Shown one piece after another: positions 1 through 8,260 of a DNA stretch of 64,000 bases. Source of the stretch: Peribacillus frigoritolerans (GTDB taxonomy: Bacteria; Bacillota; Bacilli; Bacillales; DSM-1321); the NCBI RefSeq assembly GCF_030676415.1, contig NZ_JAUUTW010000029.1, forward strand, positions 1 through 64,000, read 5' to 3'. Made by a program: the position numbers and the translations under genes. Below the pieces are notes generated by a model. That model searched no databases and was not told where the DNA came from. It saw only the letters and a program-made list of their open reading frames with translations. Each line of letters begins with the position of its first letter. The first letter of the stretch is position 1.

Positions 1-75
1 CCAAAAATGGCCTAACATAGTGGGCTCGTAGAGCCCCAATCTCTTAACTTTAGGCGAAAATTCAAAGGGAATTTC

Positions 76-113
76 AAAAGGGGTTCAGAATTTTTTAATT
101 CCGAACCCCTTTT
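76..113. terminator. Hairpin, probable terminator
   Basis: A near-perfect inverted repeat: AAAAGGGGTTC on the left arm pairs with GAACCCCTTTT on the right, with T-rich flanks on both strands. It could end transcription in either direction. It lies beyond a second hairpin that follows the CotD-like gene. Confidence 0.6.
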
Positions 114-125
114 GTCTACAAACTG

Positions 126-150
126 AAAAACCCCGAATAGGGGTTTTTTT
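126..150 (-). terminator. Terminator of the CotD-like gene
   Basis: AAAAACCCC and GGGGTTTTTTT form a short GC stem followed by a T tract when read on the minus strand, directly after the stop codon of the coat gene. A-rich and T-rich flanks make it potentially bidirectional. Confidence 0.7.
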
Positions 151-152
151 AA

Positions 153-455
153 TTAATATCTTATCATTCTCCTTGAAAAACTGGGGGGTTGAGGAACTCC
201 ACAAACAAAGCTTTGGGAATAACACTCTTTCACGATACTTCGGGTATGCGGTATAAATGTGTTGAAGTGTTTATTCACGGTAGTTGTATGTGTCGGGTGA
301 AAAACCGGAATCACAGTGTTAATGACATTAGTTTTAACAGATTGCTTTGTTGGGGAGATTTGAGGTGGATTATACTGAGTGGGCATTCTGTGAGGAGGGC
401 AATATTGTGGTGGACATTGACCGCCTTTCGGATGCCCCCAGGGCTTATTATACAT
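153..455 (-). CDS. CotD-like inner spore coat protein
   Basis: A 100-residue protein rich in Pro, His, Thr, Tyr and Cys. The N-terminal third is Pro/Cys/Gln-rich (GGQCPPQYCPPHRMP). The middle carries VFHPTHTTTVNKHFNTFIPH, which closely resembles the HPTHTT-VNH repeat of B. subtilis CotD. CotD is an inner-coat structural protein made in the mother cell under late sporulation sigma factors. Start choice: ATG preceded by AAGGAGGTG at good spacing on the minus strand. The gene stands alone between a terminator and the APH-fold kinase gene, which is usual for coat genes. The B. subtilis protein is shorter (about 75 residues); the extension here is the N-terminal Pro-rich part. The family call rests on the motif, not on a search. 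Confidence 0.75.
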   Translation of the reverse strand: MYNKPWGHPKGGQCPPQYCPPHRMPTQYNPPQISPTKQSVKTNVINTVIPVFHPTHTTTVNKHFNTFIPHTRSIVKECYSQSFVCGVPQPPSFSRRMIRY

Positions 456-593
456 TTAAACACCTCCTTGCTTTTTTTGAAAGTCATTATTAGTTTATGA
501 AAATAATTGATAAAGGGACTGGTATAAATGCCTTTATCAAAAATTCACGGGCATACCAGATCTTTCACTCATTTTTAAAAAATTGAATAAACA

Positions 594-1514
594 TTAATGT
601 AAACGAATTCGGTTAATCGCTTGACGAACAAATGACTTGTGTCTTTTCCGCCAGTTATTTTCCTTGCTTTTTTCCAAGCCCCATTCAGGAAATGTAGATA
701 ACCGTAATGCGGCAAATAATTGCCAGACGGGTAAGGTTGTAAAATTCACCTCCGGCATCATGGATTTATATTGATTGGTGAAGTTATTCATCGCTTGCAT
801 TCCAAAATGATATAAAATTTCGAGTTGACTATTTGCAAGATCAGCCAAAGGGTCCCCTAAGCCTGAGTCTTCCCAATCAATTATGGAAACTAGTTTATCC
901 TCTTTCCATAATATATTTCCTGGCCAATAATCTCCATGAAGGATCACTTCCTTATTCATGGATGGTAATGGCATGAAAGATTTTAGCAAATCTCTAATCA
1001 AGCTCAGATTTAATGTTTCGTCCAGGTTTACCCTATCTTCATTCTTTAACATCTCGACATATATATTTTCTAGTTTAGGCAGGAATGATAAAGATAGATT
1101 TGCACAATTAACACGATGGATTTTTGCTAGATTGATTGCCAATTGTAAGATATGATCATTAAGATTTGAGGGGGTGAATTCTGACTTACCCTCAATAAAC
1201 TCGATAAGTATGCATGGCTTGGAAAAAGTCTCGCAAGATTGCTCGAAGTAATATGGCATCGGTACAGGCAAACCGGCAGCTGTCAATATCCCTAAGAGCT
1301 TATGTTCATCTGCTGCAATATTTGGATTCCGTTTCAAGTCATTATCACCATGCTGACGAACGATCATTTTTACGATCTGCCCTGACGATTGTAATATTTC
1401 AAGTCCTGTCACCTGTGCAGAAATTCCGCCTTTTAATTTCCATGCTCGAATTAGCTTGTTTCCTTGATCCAAATTTTTAACTAATTGTTCAAATTTACCG
1501 TATTCATTTATCAT
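594..1514 (-). CDS. Aminoglycoside phosphotransferase-fold kinase (APH family)
   Basis: A 306-residue soluble protein of the APH/choline-kinase fold. Visible motifs are the catalytic loop HGDYWPGN (residues 193-200) with the Asp base and Asn, and the metal-binding IDWEDSGLGDPLAD (about 212-225), both standard for the family. The N-lobe is less conserved but contains the VRQHG strand expected to carry the nucleotide-binding residues. Start: ATG with AAAAGGAG upstream. Members phosphorylate aminoglycosides, macrolides, choline, sugars or other small alcohols; the substrate cannot be read from the sequence, and chromosomal Bacillus homologues are usually not resistance genes. It is a single-gene unit with no linked pathway genes. 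Confidence 0.8.
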   Translation of the reverse strand: MINEYGKFEQLVKNLDQGNKLIRAWKLKGGISAQVTGLEILQSSGQIVKMIVRQHGDNDLKRNPNIAADEHKLLGILTAAGLPVPMPYYFEQSCETFSKPCILIEFIEGKSEFTPSNLNDHILQLAINLAKIHRVNCANLSLSFLPKLENIYVEMLKNEDRVNLDETLNLSLIRDLLKSFMPLPSMNKEVILHGDYWPGNILWKEDKLVSIIDWEDSGLGDPLADLANSQLEILYHFGMQAMNNFTNQYKSMMPEVNFTTLPVWQLFAALRLSTFPEWGLEKSKENNWRKRHKSFVRQAINRIRLH

Positions 1515-1853
1515 ACGATTTCTCCTTTTAACCGTACCTGTTTAGGCATTTAAGTTACATTATCTATAGGATAAGTGTCCAGTTGGTCTATAACTTTCGT
1601 AAAAAATATATTCAAAGAATCCATTTAGCATCTGGCTACAATTTCAATAAATGAAACCAATAGCTTCTATCTCCTTCCAACCTTTGTTTATAGGTGGCTT
1701 ATCCTCCAATAATTCCTGATAAATAGGTGTGTTTTTTTGGGGAACGGCAGCCGAGAAGAAGAATTCTATATTATTTTGAAATTTCTTTAATCCGATAGTT
1801 ATGTGTACAAGCATTTGTTAATACGTAACATAAGATTAATAGAGGTGATAGAA
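1515..1853. other. Intergenic region without recognised features
   Basis: About 340 bases between the divergent APH-fold kinase and amidase genes. AT-rich, with no convincing ORF, repeat or hairpin. It must hold both promoters, but none is clear enough to place. Confidence 0.5.
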
Positions 1854-2543
1854 ATGGTAAAAGTATTTATTGATCCCGGCCATGGCGGTACGGATCCAGG
1901 CTCGGTGGGGAATGGATTGAAAGAAAAGGATTTAACTTTATCCATTGCAACTCGAATCAAAGACATCTTATTAATAGAATATAATAATGTTTCTGTAAAA
2001 ATGAGCAGGACTCAAGATACGTACCCCTCCTTAAACGATCGTACAAATGCAGCGAACGCGTGGGGAGCTGACTTTTATCTCTCCATCCACATTAATGCTG
2101 GCGGCGGAACTGGGTACGAGGATTACATTTATACGTCCACTAACCAGATAACGAAAACGTATCAAGATCATATTCATTCAGAGGTCATGAAGCTTATCAA
2201 CATCCAAGACAGAGGACAAAAAACAGGAGATTTACATGTACTCCGTGAAACGGACATGCCTGCACTACTGACTGAAAATGGATTTATCGATAATGTCAAT
2301 GACGCAGCCAAATTGAAAACGGCATCCTTTATCGAATCACTGGCTCGCGGACATGTAAACGGTTTAGTTAAATGCTTCAATCTTACAAAGAAAAGTACAG
2401 CTGTATACCACACTGTCGTTAGTGGGGATACCGTATATTCCTTAAGCATTGCTTATGGCAGTACGGTTCAGCAAATTAAAGATTGGAATGGTCTTGACAG
2501 TCAGTATACCATTACAGTAAACCAGAAATTGCGAGTGAAATGA
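1854..2543 (+). CDS. N-acetylmuramoyl-L-alanine amidase (Amidase_3) with C-terminal LysM
   Basis: A 229-residue peptidoglycan hydrolase. The Amidase_3 zinc domain fills residues 1-175: the first zinc ligand is in IDPGHGG (His10), the second is the Glu in GLKEKDL (Glu24), the third is the His of LSIHINA, and the catalytic Glu is in LLTENGFID. A LysM domain (about 183-229, YHTVVSGDTVYSLS to NQKLRVK) would anchor it to the wall. There is no signal peptide, as in CwlC-type amidases that act in the mother cell at lysis. I chose the ATG at 1854, preceded by AGAGGTGA, over a GTG 17 codons upstream that would add a non-conserved tail. A decayed LysM copy with the same C-terminus lies at 7.9 kb. Confidence 0.88.
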   Translation: MVKVFIDPGHGGTDPGSVGNGLKEKDLTLSIATRIKDILLIEYNNVSVKMSRTQDTYPSLNDRTNAANAWGADFYLSIHINAGGGTGYEDYIYTSTNQITKTYQDHIHSEVMKLINIQDRGQKTGDLHVLRETDMPALLTENGFIDNVNDAAKLKTASFIESLARGHVNGLVKCFNLTKKSTAVYHTVVSGDTVYSLSIAYGSTVQQIKDWNGLDSQYTITVNQKLRVK

Positions 2544-2601
2544 ATAATTGATAATTGACTGGTTAAATTATTCATAACTTCCAGAAAGCACACCACGCAT
2601 G

Positions 2602-2632
2602 AAGCCCTTCTCAAAAAGAGAGAGGCTTTTCT
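2602..2632 (+). terminator. Terminator after the amidase gene
   Basis: AAGCC-CTTCTC pairs with GAGAGA-GGCTT around an A5 loop, followed by TT. One mismatch in the stem. It lies about 60 bases after the amidase stop. Confidence 0.6.
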
Positions 2633-3036
2633 TGGTTCAGGAAAATGCATGTAATGAAATAATCAGGTGCATTCTACCGTCCTGATTTGTTCCATTACTT
2701 CGATAATGGCTGAAGGAGTGTAAGGGAAATATTATGACCAAAATATTATTAGCCTCTAATATTAAAATCTCATTCTTAAAACTGATATACGGAGGGAAAA
2801 ATCCCTTGGATCTTGTATACCAGTTTATCTGCATGTAAGGGAAATTTACTGGAAAAAGCGTCCTAGGACACATATAGTTTCCAAATACATTCACTCAATG
2901 AAATAAGTAATCTAAAGAACGATACTAAATAGCACAAACCATGATGGCTTGTACCTAATATGTAGAATTGAATCTATGTATTGTTGCTCATTATTCATTT
3001 ATTTTCATTTCCGTAAAGAAACCCCCGGGATGGATA
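2633..3036. other. Intergenic region without recognised features
   Basis: About 400 AT-rich bases between the amidase terminator and the convergent S24 repressor gene. The only ORF of any length (minus strand, about 85 codons) has no ribosome site and no protein-like composition. Confidence 0.5.
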
Positions 3037-3675
3037 TTAATCGTATATTTTAATGGCTTGAACCACTTTTCCTAAAATTCGGACTCTATCATTTTTGATA
3101 TTATAGGTTTTTTCTTCATAAAAAGGATCCGTGCTGCAGGGAGTGAGTGTGATGTTTTCTTCATTGATATTCACTTTTTTAACCGTAGCATCGTGACCAT
3201 TTACTAAAACCACACCAATTTTTCCGTTTTCGACATAGGTTGTTTTTTCAACGAGAATCAATGATCCGTCTCTGAATTCTTTGTTCATGCTATTGCCATT
3301 CACTCTAAGGAAAAAATATTCTTTATTCGATTTTAGCATCGAATTTAATGTCGGCATATAGGTTTCTATATATTCGTTGGTAAAATTAGGCTCTCCAGCA
3401 GGGATATTTCCGTAGACACCAATTAATCTTACATTCTTTTCATTTAGAAATTGCATTCCAGGATTATTTCTAACGATAGGTGCTCCTTCAATGAGGTGGG
3501 ATAGCGGTATTTCAAAGCATGTGGACATCATGCTCAATTTATCCATTAAAGGTTTATTCCGTCCGGATTCCCAAGCTGAAACAGCCGTTGGGGCCACTTT
3601 TAATATATTTGCCAAATCTTCTTGTGTCATTTTTCTTTCTTTTCTTAACATTTTAATCCGTTCACCAATGTGCAT
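3037..3675 (-). CDS. XRE-family repressor with S24 (LexA-like) autocleavage domain
   Basis: A 212-residue two-domain repressor. Residues 5-62 form an XRE helix-turn-helix (RIKMLRKERKMTQEDLANIL...SAWESGRNKP). Residues 84-212 form an S24 serine-lysine protease domain with all catalytic parts: the Ala93-Gly94 cleavage bond in IPAGEP, the nucleophile Ser129 in VNGNSM and Lys166 in ATVKKV. Such proteins (phage CI-like repressors, ImmR/HdiR types) self-cleave on RecA filaments after DNA damage and release their target genes. It is transcribed divergently from a small XRE gene, as in a phage lysis/lysogeny switch, but no phage structural or integrase genes are nearby. Start: ATG with AAGAGGTGAAGAAAT upstream. 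Confidence 0.88.
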   Translation of the reverse strand: MHIGERIKMLRKERKMTQEDLANILKVAPTAVSAWESGRNKPLMDKLSMMSTCFEIPLSHLIEGAPIVRNNPGMQFLNEKNVRLIGVYGNIPAGEPNFTNEYIETYMPTLNSMLKSNKEYFFLRVNGNSMNKEFRDGSLILVEKTTYVENGKIGVVLVNGHDATVKKVNINEENITLTPCSTDPFYEEKTYNIKNDRVRILGKVVQAIKIYD

Positions 3676-3701
3676 ATTTCTTCACCTCTTACTTGAATAT
3701 A

Positions 3702-3780
3702 CACTATGAGTGAAAGTGAGTAAATTTAAAGTGCGTGAATTTTGCGAAAAGTTGTTGGTAACTATACTTCAAGTGTGATA
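3702..3780. promoter_or_regulatory. Candidate operator region between the divergent HTH genes
   Basis: The 130-base divergent region holds three related motifs: AAGTGAGTAA (3714), AAGTGCGTGAA (3729) and AAGTGTGATA (3771), plus a short palindrome CACT-ATG-AGTG (3702-3712). The first two are 15 bases apart. A possible promoter for the rightward gene is TTGGTA (3755) with TATTAT (3779), spacer 18, so the third motif would overlap it. Binding by the S24 repressor is inference. Confidence 0.4.
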
Positions 3781-3808
3781 TTATTTTTTAGACGGGTGGT
3801 GACAAGAT

Positions 3809-4033
3809 ATGACAAACGTTAAGTTCACACTTAAACAAGCGAGGAAGTATAAAGGATTAACTCAAGATGAAATGGCTAAAGTGCTGAAGATGGCGAAGAG
3901 GACATACATTGACTATGAGCAATATAAGATTCCTTTGCGAATCGATAAGGCTTATTTATTTGCTGAATGTGTAGGATTCTCGATCGACGATATCATTTTT
4001 TTTGATCCTCACCTACACTTCAAATGTAGTTGA
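3809..4033 (+). CDS. Small XRE-family HTH protein (Cro-like)
   Basis: A 74-residue protein that is almost only a helix-turn-helix: TLKQARKYKGLTQDEMAKVL, then KRTYIDYEQYKIPLRIDKA, then a short tail (FSIDDIIFFDP). This is the architecture of phage Cro/Cox-type regulators and of small ICE regulators. The start ATG follows GGTGGTGA. Position and orientation, divergent from the S24 repressor across shared repeats, suggest it is the competing regulator or the first gene under the repressor. Targets are unknown. It is followed, after a gap, by a small unknown gene on the same strand. Confidence 0.75.
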   Translation: MTNVKFTLKQARKYKGLTQDEMAKVLKMAKRTYIDYEQYKIPLRIDKAYLFAECVGFSIDDIIFFDPHLHFKCS

Positions 4034-4150
4034 AAGTTCAAATGTACCAGTATTTCTTCACCAGATTGGCCATTCGGAATGTAAAGTCTAATCAATATAA
4101 TCCTAACTTCCATGGGACAAGATTCAAGTAATGGAAAGAAGGTGAAAAAA

Positions 4151-4348
4151 GTGGAAAGGGAAATTAATTCTTTTGAAGTTGCAGTAGCAGCTGCTGCCGT
4201 TAGCCTATTCAAGATTGGAAAGGAAATTCGTAGAGATGTCATTGAGGATATTATCGTACACGACGGTGTTGTCAAATTGTACTACCGGAAGGACGAGCTT
4301 ATCACTGAAATTATTGATCCTGTTCTCATGGGGGATACGGGTATGTAG
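4151..4348 (+). CDS. Small protein of unknown function next to the HTH pair
   Basis: An ORF of 65 codons if the GTG at 4151 is used; it is preceded by AAGGTGAAAAAA at good spacing. The ATG 13 codons upstream has no ribosome site. The sequence has an Ala-rich helix (FEVAVAAAAVSLFKIGKEIR), then VIEDIIVHDGVVKLYYRKDELITEII, which looks like a small alpha-beta fold. It has no membrane segment and no motif I recognise. It lies on the same strand as the small XRE gene and could be the target of the S24/XRE switch; that is inference from position only. Confidence 0.45.
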   Translation: MEREINSFEVAVAAAAVSLFKIGKEIRRDVIEDIIVHDGVVKLYYRKDELITEIIDPVLMGDTGM

Positions 4349-4908
4349 GAGGGGGGGAGTGCTTAAATGAGTAAAAATCCAAACTTCTTTTGTGTTCATT
4401 AAAAAAGGGGCCTGTATGCTGATATTTTGTAGTAAATAGACGATTGATTCTAAGCCCAATGAATGACAGCCAATTGCTGTGAAAGAATTTAATTTACTTA
4501 ATGTATAGGACGGACTTTAAAACACCATGAATAGGAGCAATTGGACAATGGCAAATTCGAAGGAAAAGTTAATATGGATGAACAAGCCCTCTATCCTTTG
4601 CAGGATAAGGGCTTGTTCTCTTTTTTCGAACGTGAAGCATTCGATTTTAAGGATTTCCTCTGTAAGTACGTCTTCATAAAAGGAAAAAGAGTGCATACAT
4701 AAATGAATTGAAGGCGAATCTTCATACTTTATCTCCATTTTTAATGAACTTCTTCTAGTTTTTTTCTCCCATCTTTATGAAGGTAGCAGGTAATGGTATG
4801 CAAAAGTACAAATATATACTAATGAAGGCTATGGAAGGTCTGGGAAGGAGGGCATTGATAATAGGATGAGTTCGAAAAAATACCACAGGATATTGGAGGA
4901 GATAACAA
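4349..4908. other. Intergenic region, terminator only
   Basis: About 560 bases between the small unknown gene and the lipase gene. Apart from the terminator at 4581-4626 I see no convincing gene. A minus-strand ORF of 73 codons runs through the terminator and lacks a ribosome site. Confidence 0.5.
4581..4626 (+). terminator. Strong rho-independent terminator
   Basis: AACAAGCCCT and TATCCT pair with AGGATA and AGGGCTTGTT around a TTGC loop, giving a stem of about 16 bp, then CTCTTTTTT. It lies 230 bases after the small unknown gene. No coding sequence is visible between them, so it may end a longer leader or a decayed gene. Confidence 0.75.
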
Positions 4909-6501
4909 TTGAAAAGGAATGTAATCAATTATGTCGTTTTTCTTGTCCTTATTCTAACCATATTAATTATGGCTAAGCCAGACATTTCCTCAGCAGGGAA
5001 ATTGAAGCCGCCCTCCGAAACTTTCAGTCCAGGGGATTGGTTTCTTGGAGGAATTCCTCCCAATCTTGACACAGAGAAACCACCGATCGTGTTTGTTCAA
5101 GGGAAAAATAGCAGTTCAACCAGCTGGTACGGTGAAACGGAATATCATGGTGTCAATGATATGTATACCAAGGCGTATGAAGCAGGCTACCAAACGGTTT
5201 TTGTTCAGCTTCATGATTCAGCTGGAAATGGATCAGTGAGCCAATATGCTAATGGAAGGCTTTTAGCTCAAATGCTCTCAGAAATCAGTAACCATTTCGG
5301 GGGCGAAAAAGTAAATATTATAGCTCACAGCAAAGGCGGGCCAGACACCCAAGCGGCTCTAGTACACTATGGAGCACACCAATATGTTGGAAGGGTCATC
5401 ACTTTAGCTTCCCCTCATCATGGTTCTTACCTAGCTGATTTGGCTTATAGCTGGTATGCGGGCTGGCTTGGTTCCTTATTAGGTCAAAAAGATGATGGAA
5501 CTTATTCTTTACAAGTTGGTAAAATGGCGGAATTTCGTTCTGTCACGGATAACCATGTTAACTCTCGTAAAAACATGTATTTCACTGTGGCAGGTATGAA
5601 CAGAGGCCCGGTACTTTCAGCTTTATCAATGGGGGGACAATATTTATCTTCATATGGAGAAAATGATGGTCTAGTGAATGTATGGAGTACAAAAATCCCC
5701 TACGCAACACATTTATTTACGGATCCCAACTTTGATCACGACAATATTCGAGTCGGTTCAGCTGTATTTTCAAGAATTGAACCCTATTTAAGAAGCACTT
5801 CCACCGCTGGGATTCCTGTATTTAATGTCAATTATAAAGAACGAGTTGAAGATGATGTCATCACAACCGCACTCGCTCAAACCGTTCTGGGTGATGTCCT
5901 GAAAAAAAATGTCTGGATCGAACAAGTCTTCCATGTAAATGAAGCAGCCCCAGGTAATATAACCATATATACAGCCTCAAATGATGTTGAGGTTGAATTG
6001 ATTTCTCCATCCAATAAAAAGTATTCACCTTCCTTAAAGGTTCATTCAGCCAAAAATGAAACTTCCTTTTTTAATGGAGCAACCATCCAATCATTCTATA
6101 GAAATAACCTTGAAATTGGTGACTGGAAAGTACGAATGAAGACTAAATCGTCAAAAGACGCCTACTTGTTCACAGCACAATTTAACGAAAAGAATCCCAT
6201 TACATTAAGTATGGCCGGTAAAGTTAAGCAAAAAGATGCAAAGTTTTTAATAAAGAATCCATTGAATGATAAAAAAGGACCAATAAGCACAACATTTTTG
6301 GTTCATCTAATAGATGAAACCGGTGATGAAGTTAGTGAAAAAAGCTCAATTAATGTAATGGATACCGAAAATTTTACTGGTACCCTTCCAGAAGTACCTA
6401 AGTCAGGTGTTTATAATGTAACAATAGATGTCAAGGAAAAAAATGTGGATGGTACTGAAAGAACCCGGACGCTGATTCGTTCGGTCTATATTGAGAAATA
6501 G
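4909..6501 (+). CDS. Secreted lipase/esterase, alpha-beta hydrolase
   Basis: A 530-residue protein that starts at TTG (preceded by GGAGGAGATAAC) with a signal peptide (basic MKRNV, hydrophobic core to about residue 22, cleavage near SSAG). Residues 58-300 form an alpha-beta hydrolase: nucleophile Ser141 in the Ala-x-Ser-x-Gly box (IIAHSKGG), with Ala in place of the first Gly as is typical for Bacillus true lipases. Likely Asp253 (ENDGLVNVWS) and His277 (NFDHDNI) complete the triad. Residues 310-530 are a beta-rich extension resembling bacterial Ig-like repeats (GDWKVRMKTKSSKDAYLFTAQF; PKSGVYNVTIDV). It probably hydrolyses extracellular esters. A single-gene unit with its own terminator. Confidence 0.82.
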   Translation: MKRNVINYVVFLVLILTILIMAKPDISSAGKLKPPSETFSPGDWFLGGIPPNLDTEKPPIVFVQGKNSSSTSWYGETEYHGVNDMYTKAYEAGYQTVFVQLHDSAGNGSVSQYANGRLLAQMLSEISNHFGGEKVNIIAHSKGGPDTQAALVHYGAHQYVGRVITLASPHHGSYLADLAYSWYAGWLGSLLGQKDDGTYSLQVGKMAEFRSVTDNHVNSRKNMYFTVAGMNRGPVLSALSMGGQYLSSYGENDGLVNVWSTKIPYATHLFTDPNFDHDNIRVGSAVFSRIEPYLRSTSTAGIPVFNVNYKERVEDDVITTALAQTVLGDVLKKNVWIEQVFHVNEAAPGNITIYTASNDVEVELISPSNKKYSPSLKVHSAKNETSFFNGATIQSFYRNNLEIGDWKVRMKTKSSKDAYLFTAQFNEKNPITLSMAGKVKQKDAKFLIKNPLNDKKGPISTTFLVHLIDETGDEVSEKSSINVMDTENFTGTLPEVPKSGVYNVTIDVKEKNVDGTERTRTLIRSVYIEK

Positions 6502-6508
6502 TGAAATG

Positions 6509-6536
6509 CCTTCTCTTAGTTGAGAGGGTCTTTTTT
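6509..6536 (+). terminator. Terminator after the lipase gene
   Basis: CCTTCTC pairs with GAGAGGG (one G-T pair) around TTAGTT, followed by TCTTTTTT. It starts 8 bases after the lipase stop codon. Confidence 0.75.
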
Positions 6537-6781
6537 GGGGTAAAAGAGGGGGTGAGGGTAAAATGCCAATTCAGGTTCCCTGGCAAAAAAAAGATTTTAT
6601 GAATTGCAACGAGTGACAGCCTGTATTGATTTATTCCGCCCTTTGATAGATTCTTTATAAGGCAAAATACCAATTTTTAGTGGCTTGGATAGCCATATAC
6701 CAACCCGTTTTATTCTGCAAACAATGATGTAGATGGAATGAAAATGGAAATGAATTAGCCAATAACCAAAGGGTGGCAGGA

Positions 6782-6919
6782 ATGGCTATCACTGCATTTC
6801 CTGATAATTTAACTGCCAGAATCCATGAAGCTGATATTGCTGGTATTGCAGTAAAAGCACTTACAGAAGGAAGTAATCATAGACAAACATCCGATTTGAC
6901 TGACGCTTCCGTTCTTTAG
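6782..6919 (+). pseudogene. Remnant of an NmrA-like/NAD(P)-binding oxidoreductase
   Basis: A 45-codon open stretch reads ...ARIHEADIAGIAVKALTEGS and ...SDLTDASVL. This matches the region near the C-terminus of NmrA/SDR-atypical oxidoreductases (pattern: hxxDIAxVAxxALTExxHxGKxxxLTGPxxL). The Rossmann N-terminal half is absent upstream. No ribosome site precedes the ATG, so it is taken as a decayed fragment. Confidence 0.5.
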
Positions 6920-6947
6920 GATTTTTCTAGATAGCGAGGAAGAAAAG

Positions 6948-7721
6948 GTGAAAAATAAAACAGATTTGATTGTAGCCTTTTTACTTGCCGGAACGCTTGC
7001 TTTTCTTCTTTTAGCTATTACGCAAGGGTCTTTATCACTTGCTTTTATCGGAATTGTCTTTTTTATCTTATTTTTATGGAGAATTCGAGTAGCTCAAAAT
7101 CCTTTCATACAAGGGAAGATATTTGAAAATAGAACTTTCTCTGGGGGACTACTAGTCTCAGCTCTAAGTTCTGGGATTGGGTTTGGTATACCGTACCTTA
7201 CACCTCTTTTACTTCAAGGAGTAGTGGACTTCTAATGTTTCCTGGGGCGGTTCTTGCAGCTATCCTAGGGAGAAAAGGCGGGAAGCTCGCGGATCAAAAA
7301 GGAAATGGGTTTGTTGCATACACAGCATTATTATGTTTCTTTTTAGGATATGGGATTTTGTCAATTCTTGCAGGTTCCTCTCCATATTTCATTATGATTG
7401 TGCTTATTTTTGCTTATGTTGGTCAAACATTTATACAAATTGCGTTAGGTAATACTGTGTCACGTTCGCTATCAAAAAAAACAAGCAGGTGTAGGTATGG
7501 GCATTTTTATGATGATGAACTTCATCGCAGGTGCTACAGCAACTAGATTAATAAGTAAAGCATTAGAAGTTAAAAGTCCAAGTCTACAACTTAATCCATT
7601 TTTGTTAGATCACAATAGTTTTAACTTCAGTAAAATCTACGCCGTTCTTGCAATTTTAATTGTGATGGTTACCTTTATTTATAGAAGTAACTTTCGAAAA
7701 GAAACTATAAAAGATCATTAA
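6948..7721 (+). pseudogene. Truncated, frameshifted MFS drug transporter (TetA(L)-like)
   Basis: Three consecutive reading frames together spell the C-terminal half of a 14-segment DHA2 transporter of the TetA(L)/TetA(K) type: (1) 6948-7235, three to four membrane segments ending YLTPLLLQGVVDF; (2) from 7235, MFPGAVLAAILGRKGGKLADQKG, the inter-helix motif of this family; (3) from 7497, MGIFMMMNFIAGATATRLIS to the end. Between (1) and (2) about a dozen residues are missing. Between (2) and (3) the frame is lost in a run of eight A near 7475; removing one A restores KKQAGVGMGIF, as in the family (EAGAGMSLLNF). The N-terminal half is absent. It cannot make a working pump as read. Confidence 0.75.
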
Positions 7722-7727
7722 TTAAAG

Positions 7728-7757
7728 CAGGGGTCCATTTATTGAACTCCTGTTTTT
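7728..7757 (+). terminator. Terminator after the MFS remnant
   Basis: CAGGGGT and ACTCCTG form an imperfect stem followed by TTTTTG, a few bases after the last stop of the broken transporter. Confidence 0.55.
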
Positions 7758-7876
7758 GTTGTATATAAATATATGGTGAAAAAGCATATTCGATACGGGG
7801 TGCGCCTCAGATCCGGAATATACAGAAAAACTGGTGAAACTTAACGAAACAAGTGATTTAACTAAATACGATGTAA

Positions 7877-8026
7877 GCCATCGAAGAGGTTTATCATATT
7901 GTCAAAAAAGGGGATTTCGTCTCTGCTCTAGCAAAGGCATATGGTACTACACAAGTTCAGATTCAAGTGGAACGGCTTGGTAGATCTAACCTTATTAAAG
8001 TGAACCAAAGATTAAGAGTGAAATGA
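7877..8026 (+). pseudogene. LysM-domain remnant of a cell-wall amidase
   Basis: Open from a TAA at 7874 to a TGA at 8024-8026, this reads EEVYHIVKKGDFVSALAKAY, then GTTQVQIQVERLGRSNL and KVNQRLRVK. It is a complete LysM motif and ends with the same residues as the LysM domain of the amidase at 1854-2543 (YHTVVSGDTVYSLS...VNQKLRVK). No amidase catalytic domain or start codon is present. It is best read as the tail of a lost paralogue. Confidence 0.6.
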
Positions 8027-8034
8027 ATTTTAAC

Positions 8035-8063
8035 AGGGAGCGGTATTTTAACGCTCTCCTTTA
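8035..8063 (+). terminator. Hairpin after the LysM remnant
   Basis: AGGGAGCG pairs with CGCTCTCCT (one bulge), followed by TTATTTG. It probably served the lost gene that carried the LysM tail. Confidence 0.5.
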
Positions 8064-8234
8064 TTTGAATGAGTTTCTTTCCAAAGTACTTATACCAAGA
8101 AAGACGATGGTACACCTTTCATCCGTTATAAAAGATGTTAATATTCCCATGAAAATTGAGTCTATTAAAAAAATATATCAAAACCTACTCTTCCGTATGC
8201 ATATTGAGAGAATTCGAGACATAAATTAAACAAA

Positions 8235-8260
8235 CAAAAAAAGCGCGGATAGCGCTTTTA
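8235..8260 (-). terminator. lexA terminator
   Basis: Read on the minus strand: AAAAGCGC, loop TATCC, GCGCTTTTTTT. The left arm begins at the lexA stop codon, so the terminator abuts the coding end. Confidence 0.8.

Noticed and set aside
189-500. Plus-strand ORF of 103 codons
   Set aside because: It lies opposite the CotD-like gene, has no ribosome site and no protein-like pattern. The minus-strand reading has a clear family motif and a strong ribosome site.
2637-2894. Minus-strand ORF of 85 codons between the amidase and S24 genes
   Set aside because: No ribosome site and no recognisable pattern; open by chance in AT-rich DNA.
3037-4348. A prophage at the S24 repressor
   Set aside because: No integrase, terminase, capsid or lysis genes are found on either side; only the regulatory pair resembles phage.
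4517-4738. Minus-strand ORF of 73 codons
   Set aside because: It runs through a strong terminator hairpin and has no ribosome site.
8023-8229. Plus-strand ORF of 68 codons after the LysM remnant
   Set aside because: It overlaps the stop of the remnant and runs through a hairpin; no ribosome site or family pattern.
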